Shown one piece after another: positions 7,995 through 18,604 of a stretch of 64,000 bases of DNA. The notes beneath the pieces are model-generated. The model did no database searches. It saw only the letters and a list, made by a program, of their open reading frames with translations, and was not told where the DNA came from. The DNA lies in assembly GCF_001275135.1 (NCBI RefSeq), contig NZ_LFQU01000016.1, positions 1 to 64,000 on the forward strand. Direction: 5' to 3'. The position numbers were made by a program, and so were the translations under genes. This DNA is from Xylanibacter rarus (GTDB taxonomy: Bacteria > Bacteroidota > Bacteroidia > Bacteroidales > Bacteroidaceae). Numbering within the stretch: the stretch's first letter is position 1; every line of letters starts with the position of its first letter.

Positions 7995-10715
7995 TTATTC
8001 CTCAACAGCAGCTTGCGCGGCCGCAAGACGTGCGATAGGCACGCGGAATGGAGAGCAGCTGACGTAATTTAGGCCAACTTTATGGCAGAACTTAACTGAT
8101 GAAGGTTCACCTCCATGTTCTCCACAAATTCCACATACAAGTTCAGGACGAGTTGCGCGGCCTTTTTCTACTGCCATCTTAACAAGCTGTCCAACACCAT
8201 TCTGGTCGAGAACCTGGAATGGGTCAACGTTAAGTATCTTCTTGTCAAGATATACAGGCAGGAAGCTAGCGATATCGTCGCGGCTGTATCCAAATGTCAT
8301 CTGTGTCAAGTCGTTAGTTCCAAAGCTAAAGTATTCTGCTTTCGCAGCAATGTGATCAGCTGTTAAAGCTGCTCGCGGTATCTCAATCATAGTTCCAACA
8401 CGGAATGCTATTTCTATACCTTCCTCTTCGAAAATCTCTTTTGCCGTTTCACGAATGACCTTCTCCTGCATATCAAACTCATTGACGATACCGATGAGAG
8501 GCACCATGATTTCTGGTTTAGGATCAAATCCTTCTTTCTTTAACTGAACTGCAGCACCCAATATGGCTCTTGTCTGCATTGCCGTAATCTCGGGATATGT
8601 GTTGCCAAGGCGGCATCCGCGGTGACCAAGCATAGGATTGTGCTCACTTAGGCAGTTTACTCTCTGCTGAATCTCCTGAACGGTTATTCCCATTTCTTTG
8701 GCCATGATTTGCTGACCTTCAAGATCGTGGGGTACGAACTCGTGCAAAGGAGGATCAAGTAAGCGGATGTTGACAGGATATCCGTCCATTGCTTTCAATA
8801 TACCATAGAAATCTTGTTTCTGATATGGTAAAAGTTTTGCAAGTGCTTTTTCGCGACCTTCAACTGTATCCGACAGAATCATTTCGCGCATTGCCTTTAT
8901 CTTCTCATTTTCGAAGAACATGTGTTCTGTGCGGCAGAGCCCGATTCCGACTGCACCAAAATTACGGGCTACAGCTGCATCGTGCGGAGTGTCAGCATTT
9001 GTTCGTACGACGAGTTTTGTGTATTTGTTGCACAAATCCATAAGTGAAGCAAAATCACCTGTAACCTCTGCCGGCTTGGTTTTTACCTCACCAAGATAGA
9101 TTTCACCTGTAGATCCGTTTATAGAGAGATAATCGCCTTCTTTAAGCATTACGCCGTCTATTTCAACTGTACGTGCTTTATAGTCAATATTCAAAGCTCC
9201 TGCACCAGACACACAGCATTTACCCATGCCTCTTGCAACAACTGCAGCGTGAGAAGTCATACCGCCTCTTGCTGTAACAATACCTTCTGCTGCTGCCATA
9301 CCGGCCAAATCTTCAGGACTAGTTTCTATACGGACCATTATTACGCGCTTGCCGTCATCATGCCATTTTGCCGCATCATCGGCAAAGAAAACAATTTGTC
9401 CGCAAGCTGCACCAGGTGAAGCAGGAAGACCTCTTGTGAGTACCTTTGCGGTCTTTAATGCGTTCTTGTCAAAAATAGGGTGGAGCAGCTCGTCTAGCTT
9501 ATTAGGCTCGCAACGTTTTAAGGCTGTCTTTTCATCTATTTCTCCTTCACGCAGCAGGTCCATCGCAATTTTAACCATTGCTGTACCTGTACGTTTTCCG
9601 TTACGTGTCTGCAGGAACCAAAGCTTTCCTTCTTGAACGGTAAACTCCATGTCCTGCATGTCATGATAGTGGTGTTCAAGCTTTTCCTGAAGCGCATTGA
9701 GCTGTGCATATATTTCAGGCATAGCTTCTTCCATTGACGGGTATTTAGATATTCGCTCCTCTTCAGAAATGCCTTGCTGCTTAGCCCATTCGATAGAGCG
9801 TGCCTTTGTTATCTGTTGAGGTGTGCGTATTCCGGCAACAACGTCTTCACCCTGTGCATTAACAAGGTATTCACCATTGAAACAGTTTTCTCCGGTGGCT
9901 GCGTCACGGCTAAAGCATACGCCTGTTGCTGATGTCTGTCCCATGTTTCCGAATACCATGGCCATAACAGTTACAGCAGTACCCCATTCTGCAGGTATTC
10001 CTTCCATCTTACGATAAAGGATGGCACGTTCATTCATCCAGCTGTCGAATACGGCACATATAGCTCCCCAAAGCTGTTCCATTGGGTCGTCAGGGAATTC
10101 CTTGCCTGTTTGTTTCTTTATAGCCTCTTTGAATAATTTGACAAGTTGCTTGAGTTCGTCAACAGTCATTTCATTGTCAAGAGTTATATTTCGTACAGCC
10201 TTTACCTTCTGAATTATAGCTTCAAACGGATCGATGTCTTCTTTGTTTACAGGTTTCATTCCTAAAACCACATCACCGTACATTTGTACAAAACGTCTGT
10301 AACTGTCGTATGCGAATCGTTCATTTCCGGTTTTCTTTGCCAAACCTTCAACAACCTTGTCGTTTAGACCGAGGTTCAAGATTGTATCCATCATACCAGG
10401 CATTGAAGCACGTGCTCCGGAACGTACGCTGACGAGCAGAGGATTCTCTACGTCGCCAAATTTGCTGTTCATCAAAGTTTCTATATGATGTACAGATGCT
10501 TTTACGTCGTCGCTTAAAAGTGCAACTACACTTTCTTTGCCTTTTTCAAAATATTCGTTACAAACATCTGTTGTAATAGTGAAGCCAGGAGGAACTGGCA
10601 CTCCGATAAGGTTCATTTCGGCCAAGTTGGCACCCTTTCCGCCTAGCAGATTACGCATATCTGCTTTTCCTTCAGCTTTTCCGTTACCGAAGGTGTAAAC
10701 TCTTTTTTCTGTCAT
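7995..10715 (-). CDS. ppdK: Pyruvate, phosphate dikinase
   Basis: Interconverts pyruvate, ATP and phosphate with PEP, AMP and pyrophosphate in the cytosol. The 906-residue protein contains the N-terminal ATP-grasp nucleotide-binding domain (GGKGANLAEM, SVRSGARASMPGMMDTILN), the central phosphohistidine domain with the catalytic His in GGMTSHAAVVARGMGK, and the C-terminal PEP-binding TIM barrel with RTEHMF, GTMIEIPRAAL, SFGTNDLTQMTFG and the catalytic Cys in VCGICGEHGG. Length and domain order are normal. The pyrophosphate it makes or uses links it to the membrane pyrophosphatase at 16278-18479. It has its own promoter and converges on the bidirectional terminator. Confidence 0.97.
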   Translation of the reverse strand: MTEKRVYTFGNGKAEGKADMRNLLGGKGANLAEMNLIGVPVPPGFTITTDVCNEYFEKGKESVVALLSDDVKASVHHIETLMNSKFGDVENPLLVSVRSGARASMPGMMDTILNLGLNDKVVEGLAKKTGNERFAYDSYRRFVQMYGDVVLGMKPVNKEDIDPFEAIIQKVKAVRNITLDNEMTVDELKQLVKLFKEAIKKQTGKEFPDDPMEQLWGAICAVFDSWMNERAILYRKMEGIPAEWGTAVTVMAMVFGNMGQTSATGVCFSRDAATGENCFNGEYLVNAQGEDVVAGIRTPQQITKARSIEWAKQQGISEEERISKYPSMEEAMPEIYAQLNALQEKLEHHYHDMQDMEFTVQEGKLWFLQTRNGKRTGTAMVKIAMDLLREGEIDEKTALKRCEPNKLDELLHPIFDKNALKTAKVLTRGLPASPGAACGQIVFFADDAAKWHDDGKRVIMVRIETSPEDLAGMAAAEGIVTARGGMTSHAAVVARGMGKCCVSGAGALNIDYKARTVEIDGVMLKEGDYLSINGSTGEIYLGEVKTKPAEVTGDFASLMDLCNKYTKLVVRTNADTPHDAAVARNFGAVGIGLCRTEHMFFENEKIKAMREMILSDTVEGREKALAKLLPYQKQDFYGILKAMDGYPVNIRLLDPPLHEFVPHDLEGQQIMAKEMGITVQEIQQRVNCLSEHNPMLGHRGCRLGNTYPEITAMQTRAILGAAVQLKKEGFDPKPEIMVPLIGIVNEFDMQEKVIRETAKEIFEEEGIEIAFRVGTMIEIPRAALTADHIAAKAEYFSFGTNDLTQMTFGYSRDDIASFLPVYLDKKILNVDPFQVLDQNGVGQLVKMAVEKGRATRPELVCGICGEHGGEPSSVKFCHKVGLNYVSCSPFRVPIARLAAAQAAVEE

Positions 10716-10766
10716 ATTAATTTATGGTTTTCATGTATATTTTTTATCCAAGATTTTTGTTATGTG

Positions 10767-10797
10767 CAAATATACTTAAATTTTATTAACTAACAAA
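10767..10797 (-). promoter_or_regulatory. ppdK promoter
   Basis: On the minus strand, -33 TTTG (10794-10797) and -7 TATATTTG (10767-10774) are 19 bp apart, a near-ideal Bacteroidetes promoter. The predicted leader is about 45 nt. Confidence 0.75.
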
Positions 10798-11484
10798 TTT
10801 TTTTCTCTGTTTTTAGGTACAATCAATATAATTTGTTTTGTAGATATGCGTTTATTATGTCATTTGGAAATTATTGTTTGCATACTCGTTTTTTTTGTAA
10901 ACAGGCCATTTTACAAGTTTAATTATCTAAATGTTAAATAATGTAATTTGCGTGTGTTATATGGTTAATTGACAATTTGTAATGTATTTACTAAAAAATG
11001 GTCCAATGTGTTAGTTGCTGTGTGTAAGAATAATGGGATGAAATAGACTTTGCTTTACTTAATGTCATGGTTACGTTGGCGGTTTATGAATATTTTTGTG
11101 CGAAACTTGTGGCTTGTGTTTGATAATTAATCGCTTTTTAACATGTAATTCATTGGGTTTCGGACTCTAAATCAATATAAATTTATATGTAAAAGCATAT
11201 GTTTGGCAATGTGTTTAATATGGATTTGTACTGTTTGATTCTTGTGTTTTTTGTAATGTGTTGATTTCCAGTGTGTTATTGAGTCTGAATTCCTGTGCGT
11301 TTTGTGGATGTAATTTGTTATATTAAGGTCTGTTACTGTTTTTTTTAGCTGTTCGTAAATCCAAAAAGTAAGCATGATGCAAATAAAAGTTTCAATGTGA
11401 AACTTAGGTGGCCGGCTGATAAATGTCAATTATGCCTTAGCAATGTGATTATATTTGAATGTATGCTAAAATAGAATTGGAAAA
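10798..11484. other. AT-rich intergenic region between divergent ppdK and glnA
   Basis: About 690 bases without a supportable gene. Short open frames on the minus strand (for example 11172-11429) lack family features, promoter or ribosome-binding context. I see no repeat or RNA signature here. Confidence 0.6.
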
Positions 11485-11515
11485 TTTGTTTTACTAATTA
11501 AAATTTCTACCTTTG
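11485..11515 (+). promoter_or_regulatory. glnA promoter
   Basis: -33 TTTG (11485-11488) and -7 TACCTTTG (11508-11515) are separated by 19 bp. The predicted transcription start near 11522 leaves an untranslated leader of about 195 nt. Confidence 0.75.
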
Positions 11516-11521
11516 TAAAAG

Positions 11522-11717
11522 AATGTAAATGGGTATGGAGATGATATGGGTGCGCCCTGTTGTATGGGGCTTCCGCTCGATTCTGCACTTTATAATTGTA
11601 ATTCTAAATATACCTTATTATATAAGGATAGCGGAAACAAAATAGGTGTAATGCCCTTTATAAATTTAATGTGATTATATTTTAAATCTAAATTACTTAT
11701 ATTAAACACTTTATTGT
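11522..11717 (+). promoter_or_regulatory. Long, foldable 5' leader of glnA
   Basis: The leader contains a 7-bp perfect long-range helix (TTCCGCT 11571-11577 with AGCGGAA 11630-11636) enclosing a hairpin CCTTAT/ATAAGG (11613-11618 with 11622-11627), plus GCCC/GGGC pairing at 11554-11557 and 11567-11570 just upstream. A fold of this kind in front of a nitrogen-assimilation gene suggests RNA-level control. It does not match a riboswitch class that I know. Confidence 0.4.
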
Positions 11718-13217
11718 ATGGATAAGACAATTGAAATGAATGCGAACCCACTAGTTGAGTTCCTGCGTAAACCTTCAAAATGCTTTACTAAAGCAGACAT
11801 AATTGCATTTATACGTGAAAAGGGTATACGTATGATAGATTTTATGTATCCGGCTGAAGACGGACGCATAAAAACTCTAAACTTTATGATTAATGATTAT
11901 GCTTATCTTGAAACTATATTAACAGACGGCGAGCGAGTTGACGGTTCTAGCTTGTTCCCTTCATTTATAGAGGCAGAAAGTAGTGATTTGTATGTAATAC
12001 CACGTTTCCGCACTGCATTTGTAAGTCCGTTCTCAGAGATTCCTACTTTGTGCATGTTATGCTCATTCTTTGACAAGAATGGTGAACCATTTGAATGTTC
12101 TCCTGAACGTACATTGCATAGAGCAGCAGCAGCGTTTGAAGAGTCTACAGGCATGACTTTTGAGGCGATGGGCGAATTGGAATATTATGTTATAGCAGAT
12201 GACAATGGAATGTTCCCTGCTGTAGATCAGAGAGGATATCACGAATCAGGTCCTTTTGCAAAGTTTAATGAGTTCCGTAAGCAGTGTATGGCATACATTG
12301 CTCAGACTGGCGGACAAATCAAGTATGGACATTCTGAGGTTGGAAACTTTACTCAGGATGGAAAAGTTTATGAGCAGAATGAAATAGAGTTCTTGCCAAA
12401 CCCTGTAGAAACAGCAGCTGATCAGTTGGTGTTGGCAAAATGGGTAATCAGAAATCTTGCACAAATGAATGGGCTTGATGTTACTTTCGCTCCTAAAATA
12501 ACTGTAGGAAAGGCCGGCTCAGGTTTACACATACATATGCGTATGATGAAAGACGGAAAGAACTGCATGATTAAAGACCACAAGCTTTCAGAAGAGGCTA
12601 GAAGAGCTATTGCCGGTATGATGATTTTAGCTCCATCTATTACAGCATTTGGCAATAAGACATCTGTGTCATACTTCAGATTGGTTCCTCATCAGGAAGC
12701 GCCAACAAATGTTTGTTGGGGTGATTGCAACAGATCTGTACTTGTGCGCGTTCCCCTTGGATGGACTTCTGGCCGTGACATGTCTGTTCAGGTTAACACT
12801 CTTGAAGCAGAAGCTAATAATGATACAACTCTCAAACAGACTGTTGAGATGCGCTCACCTGACGCTTCTGCAGATATATATCAGCTTATGGCAGGTTTGT
12901 GCGTAGCATGTAGATATGGCTTGGAGATGGAAAAAGAAGAGGCCTTACAGATTGCTACAGATAAGTATGTCGGAATTGATGAAGCTAAAAAAGGTCTGTC
13001 AAAATTTGAGCAGCTTCCTGATTCATGTGTAGCTTCTGCAAAATGGCTTGAGAAGCAGCGTGGATTATATGAGGACAAAGGTGTCTTCTCTGCAAGAATG
13101 ATAGATGGTATCATTAGAGCTTTAAACAAACAGGATGACTCTAACTTGCGTGAGTCTGCAGAAAAGGATAGCAAACTGATGCAGAAGTTAGTTGAGTCTT
13201 CTTTCTATTGCGGATAA
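11718..13217 (+). CDS. glnA: Glutamine synthetase, type I-like (about 500 aa)
   Basis: Condenses glutamate and ammonia to glutamine using ATP. The 499-residue protein has an N-terminal beta-Grasp domain (DFMYPAEDGRIKTLNFMIND, DGERVDGSSL) and a C-terminal catalytic domain with metal and substrate motifs EYYV, GHSEVGNFTQDGKVYEQNEIEF, GKAGSGLHIHM and NRSVLVRVP. Bacteroidetes carry this enzyme of about 500 residues as well as the much larger GSIII, and the length clearly fits the former. Regulation probably involves the long structured leader. A terminator follows the gene, so it is likely monocistronic. Confidence 0.9.
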   Translation: MDKTIEMNANPLVEFLRKPSKCFTKADIIAFIREKGIRMIDFMYPAEDGRIKTLNFMINDYAYLETILTDGERVDGSSLFPSFIEAESSDLYVIPRFRTAFVSPFSEIPTLCMLCSFFDKNGEPFECSPERTLHRAAAAFEESTGMTFEAMGELEYYVIADDNGMFPAVDQRGYHESGPFAKFNEFRKQCMAYIAQTGGQIKYGHSEVGNFTQDGKVYEQNEIEFLPNPVETAADQLVLAKWVIRNLAQMNGLDVTFAPKITVGKAGSGLHIHMRMMKDGKNCMIKDHKLSEEARRAIAGMMILAPSITAFGNKTSVSYFRLVPHQEAPTNVCWGDCNRSVLVRVPLGWTSGRDMSVQVNTLEAEANNDTTLKQTVEMRSPDASADIYQLMAGLCVACRYGLEMEKEEALQIATDKYVGIDEAKKGLSKFEQLPDSCVASAKWLEKQRGLYEDKGVFSARMIDGIIRALNKQDDSNLRESAEKDSKLMQKLVESSFYCG

Positions 13218-13251
13218 TTTATAGATAAGCAAGTTTAGCTATTTTTAGTAT

Positions 13252-13307
13252 AAAGGCAAATATCTTTAGATGATTTCAGATTATCATTTAAGGGTATTTG
13301 CTTTTTT
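13252..13307 (+). terminator. Terminator after glnA
   Basis: An imperfect stem pairs the segment beginning AAAGGCAAATA (from 13252) with GTATTTGCTTTT, which ends in a T tract. Confidence 0.65.
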
Positions 13308-13673
13308 ATTCTGACATAAAGTATTTTGGGCGTTAGGATATATTCCGTTCGGGTGTATTTTGATTATATTTGTTATAATTAAGTAGTGTTCTGATGATGG
13401 CGCTTAGCAGGATTGTACTCGCCTAAATTGTTATGACATTTAGTGCTATTCATGTAAAGTTTTAATCATACACACATTTGTGTATGTCTTATTGACTTCT
13501 TTATTAATAAGGTAAATTGTTATTTTCTTAATTTTTAGATTATACGTTGTTGTATTTTAAAAATATCAGTTAACTTTGCATAATAATTATATGCATGCGT
13601 ATAAATATGGGCTGGTTCGGGCCGCTTTATTAATATGTATGTGAGGTGTTGCATTACATTAATTAATATTAAA
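13308..13673 (+). other. Intergenic region with promoter of the methyltransferase gene
   Basis: No gene is recognisable. A -7 box TAACTTTG lies at 13571-13578 without a clear -33 TTTG, giving a leader of about 90 nt to the start at 13674. Confidence 0.45.
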
Positions 13674-15098
13674 ATGAGCAGAAAGAAAAAATCACTACCG
13701 GTTTTAGAAAATATAACAATAACTGATTATGCAGCAGAGGGGAAAGCTTTGGCAAGAGTAAATGAACTTGTCGTGTTTGTCCCATTTGCTGTTCCTGGTG
13801 ACGTTGTTGATTTGCAGGTGCGGAGAAAGAAACATAGCTATTGTGAAGCAGAGATAATAAGATTTATAAAATATAGCGAAAGGAGGGTTAAGCCATTCTG
13901 TCAACATTTTGGAATTTGTGGAGGATGTAAATGGCAGAACATACCATATGATGAGCAGCTTAGAATGAAACAAAAGCAGGTCTATGATCAGTTGACTCGT
14001 ATTGGTAAAGTTAATCTACCGGAATTCAATCAGATATTAGGCTCTGTTAAAACCCAAGGCTATCGTAATAAATTGGAATTCGGCTGTTCGAATAGACGAT
14101 GGCTAACTCAAGATGAAATAGCTTCAGGTTCGGATTTTACACAGATGAATGCTGTTGGATTCCATATAACAGGTGCGTTTGATAAAATTTTGCCGATAGA
14201 AAAATGTTGGTTAATGGATGATCTGCAAAATAAAATCAGAAATGCAATCAGAGACTATGCCTATGAACATGATATCGTATTCTATGATATCAGGAAACAA
14301 TGCGGGTTGTTGCGTGATATTATGGTCAGAAACTCTGATACAGGTGAGTGGATGGTTTTAATACAATTTCATTATGAAAAGGATGAAGATGAGGTTATTG
14401 CCAAAAACTTACTTCAGCATATTGCAGACAGTTTCCCTGAGATAACGTCGTTGTTATATGTTAATAATCAAAAAGGTAACGATACCTTTAATGATTTAAA
14501 TATTGAAGTGTTTAAAGGTAATGATTATATATATGAAACTATGGACGGCTTGACATTTAAAGTCGGAGCTAAAAGTTTTTATCAGACAAACACGAAGCAG
14601 GCCTATCATCTTTATTCTGTAGTACGTGATTTTGCAAATCTTACAGGTAACGAACTTGTTTATGACTTATATACAGGAACAGGAACGATTGCTAATTTCG
14701 TTTCTAGATATGCTAAACGTGTTATAGGTATTGAATATGTTCCGGAGGCTATTGAGGATGCTAAAATTAATTCTGAAATAAATAACATATCTAATACCTT
14801 ATTCTTTGCAGGTGATATGAAAGATATATTAACAGAATCGTTTATATCTGAAAATGGTACTCCTGATATAATAATTACAGATCCTCCTAGAGCAGGAATG
14901 CATCCTGATGTGGTTCAAACTATAATTAAAACAGCTCCAAAGAGAATAGTGTATGTAAGTTGTAACCCTGCAACACAGGCACGTGATTTATCTCTTTTGG
15001 ATAATTTGTATGAGGTCGTTGCTGTACAGCCTGTAGATATGTTCCCGCATACGCCTCATGTTGAAAACGTCGTGTTATTAAACAGACGTGTAAATTAA
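13674..15098 (+). CDS. rlmD: 23S rRNA (uracil-5-)-methyltransferase, RlmD/RumA family
   Basis: SAM-dependent m5U methyltransferase of the TrmA/RlmD family. The protein has an N-terminal TRAM domain (about residues 10-65), an iron-sulfur Cys cluster in CQHFGICGGCKWQ, a SAM-binding motif YDLYTGTGTIANF, the DPPRAG motif, and the catalytic Cys in YVSCNPATQARDL. An upstream in-frame ATG at 13635 would add 13 residues of no family character. MSRKKKSLPV at 13674 matches the usual start. Whether it modifies U1939 (RlmD), U747 or both cannot be settled from sequence alone. Confidence 0.88.
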   Translation: MSRKKKSLPVLENITITDYAAEGKALARVNELVVFVPFAVPGDVVDLQVRRKKHSYCEAEIIRFIKYSERRVKPFCQHFGICGGCKWQNIPYDEQLRMKQKQVYDQLTRIGKVNLPEFNQILGSVKTQGYRNKLEFGCSNRRWLTQDEIASGSDFTQMNAVGFHITGAFDKILPIEKCWLMDDLQNKIRNAIRDYAYEHDIVFYDIRKQCGLLRDIMVRNSDTGEWMVLIQFHYEKDEDEVIAKNLLQHIADSFPEITSLLYVNNQKGNDTFNDLNIEVFKGNDYIYETMDGLTFKVGAKSFYQTNTKQAYHLYSVVRDFANLTGNELVYDLYTGTGTIANFVSRYAKRVIGIEYVPEAIEDAKINSEINNISNTLFFAGDMKDILTESFISENGTPDIIITDPPRAGMHPDVVQTIIKTAPKRIVYVSCNPATQARDLSLLDNLYEVVAVQPVDMFPHTPHVENVVLLNRRVN

Positions 15099-15178
15099 AT
15101 TTTGATGATAAGGTTATACCTTCATTTTATATGTTGTGTGTGAATTATTAGCTTTTATAGGTTTAAATTTATAGAAAA

Positions 15179-16264
15179 TTGAAAAGAATAATATCATTTT
15201 TTGTATTTTGTGCGATTATTTGCAATGTGTGTGCGCAAAAGAAAGAAGTGTTTAGTATGCCTAAGTTAAGCGGTTATGCAATTGGGCAATATCAATATTC
15301 TGGTAAATATAATTCAGAAAGCAATACTTTTAGTTTACGAATGGTTAGATTGTCTTTGGACGGACGTATATTAAATGACTTTGCATATAAACTCCAGGGA
15401 CAAGTTAATGGAAATACAACAACTCTTGGTGAAAGTCCGCGAATCGTTGATGTCTTTATTGAATGGCAGAAATATGATTTTATCAAGATAAAAGTAGGAC
15501 AGTTTAAACGTCCGTTTACGTTTGAGAATCCTATGAATCCCATTGACCAGGGATTTATGAGCTATGCTCAAAATGTGACTAATCTTTCGGGATTTAATGA
15601 TAGAACAGGTGAACATTCATCGAATGGTCGTGATATTGGAATACAATTACAAGGTGATTTACTAAAAATAAAAGAAGGGAGGGCACTGTTACATTATCAG
15701 ATCGGTGTGTTTAATGGCCAGGGTATAAATACGAAGGATGTAGATAACCAGAAGGATATTATTGGGGGATTGTGGGTTATGCCAATATCTGGTATGCGTT
15801 TGGGAGCATTCGGGTGGACTGGTTCATATGCACGTAAAGACAATAATGGAATAAAAAGTTTATCTAAACGTCGCTATGCCATTAGTGGTGAGTATGTTAC
15901 AAATGACTGGACTTTCCGTTCTGAATACATACACTCTACAGGATATGGCTTTAAAACTGTTTATAATGATAAAACAAATTTAAGTGAAACTGAAGTAGAT
16001 TATGAAAAAGGTAATAAGGCTGATGGATTTTATGCATTAGCTATAGCGCCAATAATAAAAAATAAGTTTCATGTAAAAGCTCGTTATGATATGTATCGGC
16101 CAAGTGCAGAATGGAATAATAGCAAGACATATTATGAAATTGGTGCAGATTATGAATTCGTAAAGAATTTGAAGATTTCAGCAGAATACATATTGGTTAA
16201 TGACCGTTCTTTAGAAAAACATAATTATAGTATGATTGATACACAGTTATCATTCAGATTTTAA
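15179..16264 (+). CDS. Phosphate-selective porin O/P-like outer membrane protein
   Basis: Predicted outer-membrane beta-barrel. The 361-residue protein starts at a TTG codon, has a signal peptide ending near CAQ (residues 18-20), and consists of alternating amphipathic strands (GYAIGQYQYSG, FKRPFTFENPMNPIDQGF) ending in Phe (DTQLSFRF), as expected for BAM substrates. It resembles the OprO/OprP porin superfamily, which in Bacteroidetes often carries phosphate or polyphosphate. It lies 13 bases upstream of the membrane pyrophosphatase, and the two may be co-transcribed. The ligand is not determinable. Confidence 0.75.
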   Translation: MKRIISFFVFCAIICNVCAQKKEVFSMPKLSGYAIGQYQYSGKYNSESNTFSLRMVRLSLDGRILNDFAYKLQGQVNGNTTTLGESPRIVDVFIEWQKYDFIKIKVGQFKRPFTFENPMNPIDQGFMSYAQNVTNLSGFNDRTGEHSSNGRDIGIQLQGDLLKIKEGRALLHYQIGVFNGQGINTKDVDNQKDIIGGLWVMPISGMRLGAFGWTGSYARKDNNGIKSLSKRRYAISGEYVTNDWTFRSEYIHSTGYGFKTVYNDKTNLSETEVDYEKGNKADGFYALAIAPIIKNKFHVKARYDMYRPSAEWNNSKTYYEIGADYEFVKNLKISAEYILVNDRSLEKHNYSMIDTQLSFRF

Positions 16265-16277
16265 AAAATGTAATACC

Positions 16278-18479
16278 ATGAATATACCGTCAGTATTTTG
16301 GATTGTGCCTTTCGCATCTGTTTGTGCGTTAATAATGGCTTTTTATTTTTATAAGTCAATGATGAGAGAAGATGAGGGCACAGAAAGAATGAGAGAAGTT
16401 GCAGGGTATGTAAGAACTGGTGCAATGGCATATTTAAGACAGCAGTATAAAGTTGTAATAATTATATTTGTTGTTATCAGCCTGATATTTGCATTTATGT
16501 CTTATGTACTACACGTGCAAAATCCATGGGTACCGTTTGCATTTATTACAGGCGGTTTGTTTTCTGGATTATGTGGCTTCTTTGGCATGAAGACAGCTAC
16601 ATATGCATCGGCACGTACTGCAAATGCAGCTAGGCATAGCCTTAATAAAGGATTAAAAATTGCATTTCGGAGTGGAGCTGTGATGGGTTTGGTCGTTGTT
16701 GGTTTAGGCCTTATGGATATAGCATTGTGGTTTGTCATATTAAATGCATTTTATGATGGTGAAGCCAATGCTCTTGTTACAATTACGACAACAATGCTTA
16801 CATTTGGTATGGGTGCGTCTACTCAAGCCTTGTTTGCCCGTGTTGGTGGAGGTGTTTATACTAAAGCTGCAGATGTTGGTGCAGACCTTGTCGGTAAGGT
16901 TGAAGAAAACATACCGGAGGATGATCCGAGAAATCCGGCAACAATTGCAGATAATGTAGGCGATAATGTCGGTGACGTTGCAGGAATGGGTGCTGATCTA
17001 TATGAGAGTTATTGTGGCAGTATCTTAAGTGCTGCTGCATTGGGTGCCATGGCTTTTGGGGTTAATTATGAAATGCAGCTTAAAGCAGTTATAGCTCCAA
17101 TGCTAATAGCGGGTGTTGGAATATTTTTATCTTTAATCGGCATTTTTGTGGTTAAGACAAAGGACAATGCTACAATGAAGGATTTGCTGCATTCGTTAAA
17201 TTTAGGTACAAACGTTTCGGCTGTTCTTATTGCAGTTGCATCATTTTTAATCTTGTATTTGTTAAAAGTTGAAAATTGGATCGGACTTTCGTTTTCTGTA
17301 ATTAGTGGACTTCTCGCAGGTGTTATAATAGGAGCAGCAACCGAGTTCTATACAAGTCAAAGTTATGGTCCGACAAAGGATGTGGCTAAGTCTTCCGAAA
17401 CGGGATCAGCAACAGTAATTATTAAAGGTATAAGCACAGGAATGATTTCTACCATGATTCCTGTAATTACAATTTCTGTTGCTGTAATGTTAAGTTATTT
17501 GTGTGCGAACGGCTTTGACATGTCTATGAATTCAGAAAGTATTTCTAAAGGACTATATGGTATAGGTGTTGCTGCTGTCGGCATGCTTTCAACTTTAGGT
17601 ATAACATTAGCGACGGATGCTTATGGCCCTATAGCAGATAATGCAGGTGGTAATGCCGAGATGTGTGGATTGGGAGAAGATGTAAGAAAAAGGACCGATT
17701 CACTTGATGCTTTAGGAAATACTACAGCCGCAACAGGAAAGGGATTTGCTATAGGAAGTGCAGCATTGACTGCTCTCGCTTTATTGGCGTCATATATTGA
17801 GGAAATAAAAATAAATATGGTAAGAGCGGCTAACGAAGGTGTTGTCTTTATTGATAATTTAGGAAATGTTTTTGAACCTAAAAATGCTCAGCTGTTAGAT
17901 ATGATAAGTTTCTTCCAGGTTAACCTCATGAACCCAAAGGTTTTAATAGGAATCTTTATTGGTGCTATGTCTGCATTTATATTCAGTGGTATCACGATGG
18001 GAGCTGTTGGACGTGCAGCAGGTTCAATGGTAGAAGAGGTTAGAAGACAATTCAGAGAGATAAAGGGTATCTTGGAAGGTATAGCAACTCCGGATTATGG
18101 CCGATGCATACAAATTTCTACAAAGTCAGCTTTGCGTGAAATGATATTGCCTTCTTTATTGGCTATAGCTATTCCTGTGTTAGTAGGTATAGTTCTAGGT
18201 GTTTCCGGCGTTCTGGGACTTTTAATAGGTGGAATGTCCACTGGATTTACTCTTGCTATTTTTATGTCAAATGCTGGAGGGGCATGGGATAATGCTAAGA
18301 AAATGATTGAAGAAGGTAACTTTGGCGGTAAAGGTTCTTCTTGTCATAAGGCGGCAGTTGTAGGTGATACGGTTGGTGATCCTTTTAAGGATACTTCAGG
18401 TCCCTCTTTAAATATATTAATTAAGCTGATGTCGATGGTTAGTATTGTGATGGCAGGTCTGACAGTAGCCTTAATTTAG
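16278..18479 (+). CDS. hppA: Membrane-bound ion-translocating pyrophosphatase
   Basis: Hydrolyses cytosolic pyrophosphate and pumps Na+ and/or H+ across the inner membrane. The 733-residue protein has about 16 hydrophobic segments and the substrate motifs [35 protein letters not shown] and a C-terminal [26 protein letters not shown] carries Ala at the position that marks K+-dependent enzymes. Residues T91, F95, D147 and M178 correspond, within one position, to the four residues I recall as the Na+/H+ dual-pump signature of the Bacteroides vulgatus enzyme. Start 16278 (MNIPSVFW) is chosen because an earlier in-frame ATG lies inside the porin gene. Confidence 0.93.
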   Translation: MNIPSVFWIVPFASVCALIMAFYFYKSMMREDEGTERMREVAGYVRTGAMAYLRQQYKVVIIIFVVISLIFAFMSYVLHVQNPWVPFAFITGGLFSGLCGFFGMKTATYASARTANAARHSLNKGLKIAFRSGAVMGLVVVGLGLMDIALWFVILNAFYDGEANALVTITTTMLTFGMGASTQALFARVGGGVYTKAADVGADLVGKVEENIPEDDPRNPATIADNVGDNVGDVAGMGADLYESYCGSILSAAALGAMAFGVNYEMQLKAVIAPMLIAGVGIFLSLIGIFVVKTKDNATMKDLLHSLNLGTNVSAVLIAVASFLILYLLKVENWIGLSFSVISGLLAGVIIGAATEFYTSQSYGPTKDVAKSSETGSATVIIKGISTGMISTMIPVITISVAVMLSYLCANGFDMSMNSESISKGLYGIGVAAVGMLSTLGITLATDAYGPIADNAGGNAEMCGLGEDVRKRTDSLDALGNTTAATGKGFAIGSAALTALALLASYIEEIKINMVRAANEGVVFIDNLGNVFEPKNAQLLDMISFFQVNLMNPKVLIGIFIGAMSAFIFSGITMGAVGRAAGSMVEEVRRQFREIKGILEGIATPDYGRCIQISTKSALREMILPSLLAIAIPVLVGIVLGVSGVLGLLIGGMSTGFTLAIFMSNAGGAWDNAKKMIEEGNFGGKGSSCHKAAVVGDTVGDPFKDTSGPSLNILIKLMSMVSIVMAGLTVALI

Positions 18480-18596
18480 AAACTCGACATGTCAAAATGA
18501 CACTAATAATTAGTCGATTTTGTACTTTCGGCCAATCGTACCCAATATTTTATATAATTTAATAATATGAAATAACTTTATTATAAAAAAATAATG

Positions 18597-18604
18597 TAAC
18601 TTTG
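18597..18604 (+). promoter_or_regulatory. -7 box of the GAPDH gene
   Basis: TAACTTTG at 18597-18604 is followed by a leader of about 125 nt. The -33 region is not clear. Confidence 0.5.

Noticed and set aside
11172-11429. Minus-strand open frame of 85 codons between ppdK and glnA
   Set aside because: Low-complexity AT-rich sequence without start context, promoter or recognisable protein features.
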